A DNA stretch of 51,921 bases from Neobacillus niacini. Lineage in GTDB: Bacteria; Bacillota; Bacilli; Bacillales; Cytobacillaceae. Location of the stretch: contig NZ_BAWM01000005.1 in assembly GCF_000759675.1 (NCBI RefSeq), positions 1-51,921 of the forward strand, given 5' to 3'. This document shows, in pieces, positions 49,572-51,921 of this stretch; position 1 is the first letter of the stretch; every line of letters starts with the position of its first letter. The notes under the pieces were generated by a model. The model had not been told where the DNA came from and made no database searches. It worked only from the letters and a program-made list of their open reading frames with translations. A program made the position numbers and the translations under genes.

Positions 49572-51011
49572 TTAACTTGTCCTAAATATGTTAATTAGGT
49601 TTTTATCTAAATAGGATCCTCCTTGAAATCTTGCTCCTGCATTCATTAGTTGGTCAAGATGATTTATCTTTTCCTCTGTAATCAGCTCCCCGATTAGCAA
49701 AATGGGAATACCAGGAGGATATGGTATGATTGTCTCCGCACATACATTTCCTATAGCTTGTAAAATAGGTACTGCTTTTTTTTCATAGCTCAACAACTTT
49801 TCATAAGGGATGGCTAACTCTGAGATTTTGCCAGAGCTAATTTTATATTCCTCCTCTATTGAATGTTGTGGTACCTCTGCTAATACCTCTTTTATTTTCC
49901 TGCTTGTTTCAACTAGCATACTGTCTTGGTTTTCCTTCAATAAGGGAAGAATCAACAAAACATTATAAGGATCTGCCAACTCTGTATATATACCTATCTC
50001 TTCGAATCTTTTTTGAAGCTCAAAGCCAGTTAACTTACTCCTTGACTGTATGGTTATTTTTAATTTATCCCCATGTGAGTCAGGATACTCTAGTACTTTT
50101 ATACTTTGGATGGTTGATAGCTCTTTTTTAAAGCGTGATATTTCTTTTAGTAAGTATTCTATATCGTTTCGTTGGTATGTTGCTAAATAATTTCTCGCTA
50201 GATCCAATGAAGCCATGATGACGTATGATGGGCTGCTGGACTGAAGCATTTGTAGGTACTCCTTAACTTTGTCGCTGCTAATCCGATTGCTATTTATATG
50301 TAAATAAGAACCCATTGTCATGGCAGGAAGGGTTTTATGTGCTGAATGAACGACCATATCAGCCCCTAATTTGATAGCGGACGTCGGAAATGGCTCACCA
50401 ATAATAAAATGAGGACCATGTGCCTCATCTACTAATACAGGAATGTTATGATGATGGGCAAGATCAATGACGCTTTTTAAATCATACACCATTCCATAGT
50501 AGTTAGGATAGGTTAAGACAATCGCTTTTGCTTCTGGGTAGAGGGAAATGGCTCTTTCAACTATATCCTTCGAAACACCTGTCGCTGTCTTCCATTCCTG
50601 ATGATAATCTGGTTCAATAAAAACAGGTCGTGCTTTTGCTAGTTTTAAAGCATTTAAGACTGACTTATGGCAATTTCTTTGTACGAGGATAACATCATCT
50701 TTCTCACAAACTGACAAGATCATGGCCAAATTACCCACGGTAGATCCATTGATTAAGAAAAAGCTTTCTTTAGCCTGATAAAGATCAGCTAAGAGCTCTT
50801 GGGCCTCTTTTATTACGCCTACAGGAGAGTGCAAATCATCTAATCCTGATAATTCGGTGACATCGATTCTAAGAATCTTTTGAAAAATATCCTTTGCCTG
50901 TTGGTGAAAAATAGTTCCAGATTTATGACCTGGAACATGAAAGGACATAGGATTCATTTTTGTGTGATTGACTAGTGCTTCATATAATGGAATTCGATTT
51001 TGTTTGTTCAT
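49572..51011 (-). CDS. yaaO: Orn/Lys/Arg decarboxylase family protein (YaaO)
   Basis: 479-aa PLP fold type I decarboxylase. N-terminal SFHVPGHKSG (about 23-32), LINGSTVGNLAMI, DEAHGPHF (PLP aspartate) and the PLP lysine in SAHKTLPAMT (about 225). Likely decarboxylates a basic amino acid; B. subtilis YaaO is a paralogue of arginine decarboxylase SpeA whose substrate is not established. Short C-terminal domain. Upstream xpaC and yaaN are missing. Confidence 0.9.
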   Translation of the reverse strand: MNKQNRIPLYEALVNHTKMNPMSFHVPGHKSGTIFHQQAKDIFQKILRIDVTELSGLDDLHSPVGVIKEAQELLADLYQAKESFFLINGSTVGNLAMILSVCEKDDVILVQRNCHKSVLNALKLAKARPVFIEPDYHQEWKTATGVSKDIVERAISLYPEAKAIVLTYPNYYGMVYDLKSVIDLAHHHNIPVLVDEAHGPHFIIGEPFPTSAIKLGADMVVHSAHKTLPAMTMGSYLHINSNRISSDKVKEYLQMLQSSSPSYVIMASLDLARNYLATYQRNDIEYLLKEISRFKKELSTIQSIKVLEYPDSHGDKLKITIQSRSKLTGFELQKRFEEIGIYTELADPYNVLLILPLLKENQDSMLVETSRKIKEVLAEVPQHSIEEEYKISSGKISELAIPYEKLLSYEKKAVPILQAIGNVCAETIIPYPPGIPILLIGELITEEKINHLDQLMNAGARFQGGSYLDKNLINIFRTS

Positions 51012-51077
51012 TGTTATACCCCTTCAAAGAGTCTTATTTATTTTAACAAAATACGACAAAACCTACCCCCTTCTTCA

Positions 51078-51106
51078 CAAAAAAATAAAGCCCAAATGGA
51101 CTTTCT
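51078..51106 (-). terminator. csfB terminator
   Basis: Stem AAAGTCC/GGGCTTT (51098-51104 with 51087-51093, one G-U), loop ATTT, then ATTTTTTT on the minus strand. Confidence 0.8.
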
Positions 51107-51305
51107 ATGAAAAAATTTCCGGTGTTGTTATTTTTTTTAGTTGTTTTAGATAATATTTATATTTTGGGTCATTTGTTTCTGTTTGAATTAGGTCTTCTTC
51201 GCAATCTGTACAAATAAACGAAGTATATAGATGTATCCCTTTTGGTTTTAGACCCTCACATATAACGCACGTTTCGTGATAATGACTATGTGCTAATGAA
51301 CTCAA
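51105..51305 (-). CDS. csfB: Anti-sigma-G factor CsfB (Gin)
   Basis: 66-aa zinc protein that restrains sigma-G (and sigma-E) from premature activity. CVIC (about 13-16) and CTDC (about 33-36) form the zinc site; GIHLYTSFICTDCE is the family core. A longer ATG form would place the GGAGG within the gene; the TTG at 51303-51305, eight bases after GGAGG, gives a B. subtilis-like length. Expressed from a sigma-F promoter. Confidence 0.9.
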   Translation of the reverse strand: MSSLAHSHYHETCVICEGLKPKGIHLYTSFICTDCEEDLIQTETNDPKYKYYLKQLKKITTPEIFS

Positions 51306-51325
51306 CCACACCACCTCCATATACC

Positions 51326-51356
51326 TATTCTTCCCGATATTCTATAATTGTATACA
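51326..51356 (-). promoter_or_regulatory. csfB promoter (sigma-F)
   Basis: Minus-strand TGTATA (51351-51356), 15-bp spacer, GGGAAGAATA (51326-51335), a full match to the sigma-F -10 pattern GGnnAnAnTw. Confidence 0.8.
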
Positions 51357-51521
51357 AAATTTCGAATTATCCTCCTCAGGGCATCCCTCGTTATATCCTA
51401 TGTAGGTAATTGCTTTTGGGTGTATGTCTAGTAACGATTTATTCTAAAACACTTCGTACTTTTTTATATATAAAGATTAGGATGGTTGGCTATTAAGGTT
51501 GATTGACGGGGATGGTCTGGA

Positions 51522-51570
51522 TTTTTGATTACCTTTAATATAGAAAAGTTAAGTTTGTAGTAATCAAAAA
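51522..51570. repeat. 11-bp inverted repeat in the csfB-5S gap
   Basis: TTTTTGATTAC (51522-51532) and GTAATCAAAAA (51560-51570) are perfect complements around a 27-nt A/T-rich spacer. The rest of 51357-51635 shows no gene or other structure I can name. Confidence 0.75.
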
Positions 51571-51635
51571 ACGGTTTTAGTTACCTTAACTCATTAAAAA
51601 TGAGGCTTTGGGAATCAAACTTGCATGATAAGGGT

Positions 51636-51791
51636 TAATCGTTACCGTTTTCCTTAAAAGTGTTGCCACGCGGGCATGATTAGCTGCTAATCGTTACCGT
51701 TTTCTCTAAAAGTATCACCGCGCTGGCACGATTACCTTCTAATCGATACCGTTTCCTCCAAAAGTAACCACGCACGGGCACGATTCCACCA
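51636..51791. repeat. Three 52-bp tandem repeats downstream of the rRNA operon
   Basis: Units begin at 51636, 51688 and 51740 with TAATCG(T/A)(T/A)ACCGTTT, exactly 52 bp apart. Each contains C(T/C)NAAAAGT, then CC(A/G)CGC and GGCA(T/C)GATT. The TAATCGTTACC start pairs with the GGCACGATTA-type end, so each unit can fold. Confidence 0.9.
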
Positions 51792-51818
51792 CTACTTCCC
51801 TTTTCATTTTTAGAACAT

Positions 51819-51849
51819 ATAAAAAAACACAACCCTTATCAGGTTGTGC
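51819..51849 (-). terminator. rRNA operon terminator
   Basis: Stem CACAACC/GGTTGTG (51842-51848 with 51828-51834) then seven T on the minus strand, seven bases past the 5S end. Confidence 0.88.
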
Positions 51850-51856
51850 TTCGTTT

Positions 51857-51921
<65 letters not shown>

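Noticed and set aside
51636..51791. CRISPR array
   Set aside because: The similarity covers whole 52-bp units with no unrelated spacers of regular size, only three units, and no cas genes in the window.

Overview
The window is a 52-kb, roughly 39 percent GC stretch of a spore-forming member of the Bacillaceae (Bacillus sensu lato). Gene order follows the Bacillus subtilis segment from csfB to lysS beside the replication origin, and includes sporulation genes found only in spore formers (csfB, fin, spoVT, spoIIE, spoVG, sspF, yabG, yabP, yabQ). The genus cannot be fixed from the sequence alone; the abundant palindromic intergenic repeats suggest a Neobacillus/Mesobacillus-like lineage rather than B. 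subtilis itself (inference).

Almost everything is on the minus strand, so transcription runs from high to low coordinates; only abrB is on the plus strand. The right edge cuts the 3' part of a 5S rRNA, and the left edge is the tandem-promoter leader of the next rRNA operon. The window therefore spans the whole interval between two co-oriented rRNA operons, with oriC presumably beyond the right edge.

Reading in transcription order (right to left): 5S end and terminator, three 52-bp tandem repeats, csfB (sigma-F), a yaaO-type PLP decarboxylase, tmk, darA, holB, ricT, yabA, yabB, rsmI; abrB diverging from metS across a region with Spo0A boxes; a parS site; tatD; yabE; rnmV-ksgA; yabG (sigma-K); veg; sspF; ispE; purR-ridA; spoVG (sigma-H); glmU-prs; ctc (sigma-B); pth; fin; mfd; spoVT (sigma-G); yabM-yabN-rqcP; yabP-yabQ; divIC; yabR; tRNA-Met; spoIIE (Spo0A/sigma-A); yabS-yabT; tilS-hprT-ftsH; coaX-hslO-yacD; cysK; folP-folB-folK-yazB-dusB; lysS.

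The genes combine core growth functions (tRNA charging and processing, rRNA maturation, folate, purine and peptidoglycan precursors, cell division, transcription-coupled repair) with the sporulation programme. Visible promoters cover nearly the whole cascade: sigma-A, sigma-H, Spo0A, sigma-F, sigma-G, sigma-K, plus stress sigma-B.

The most unusual content is between genes. There is a family of about 120-bp long-hairpin repeats whose stems covary between copies, a 35-nt hairpin module with an invariant TAAC loop shared by otherwise different repeats, a second palindromic family with GGCTGTGT ends, and a 3 x 52-bp tandem array whose units are self-complementary at their ends. Compared with B. 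subtilis, pabB-pabA-pabC, xpaC-yaaN, yaaR, yazA and the tRNA-Glu next to tRNA-Met are absent from their usual places.
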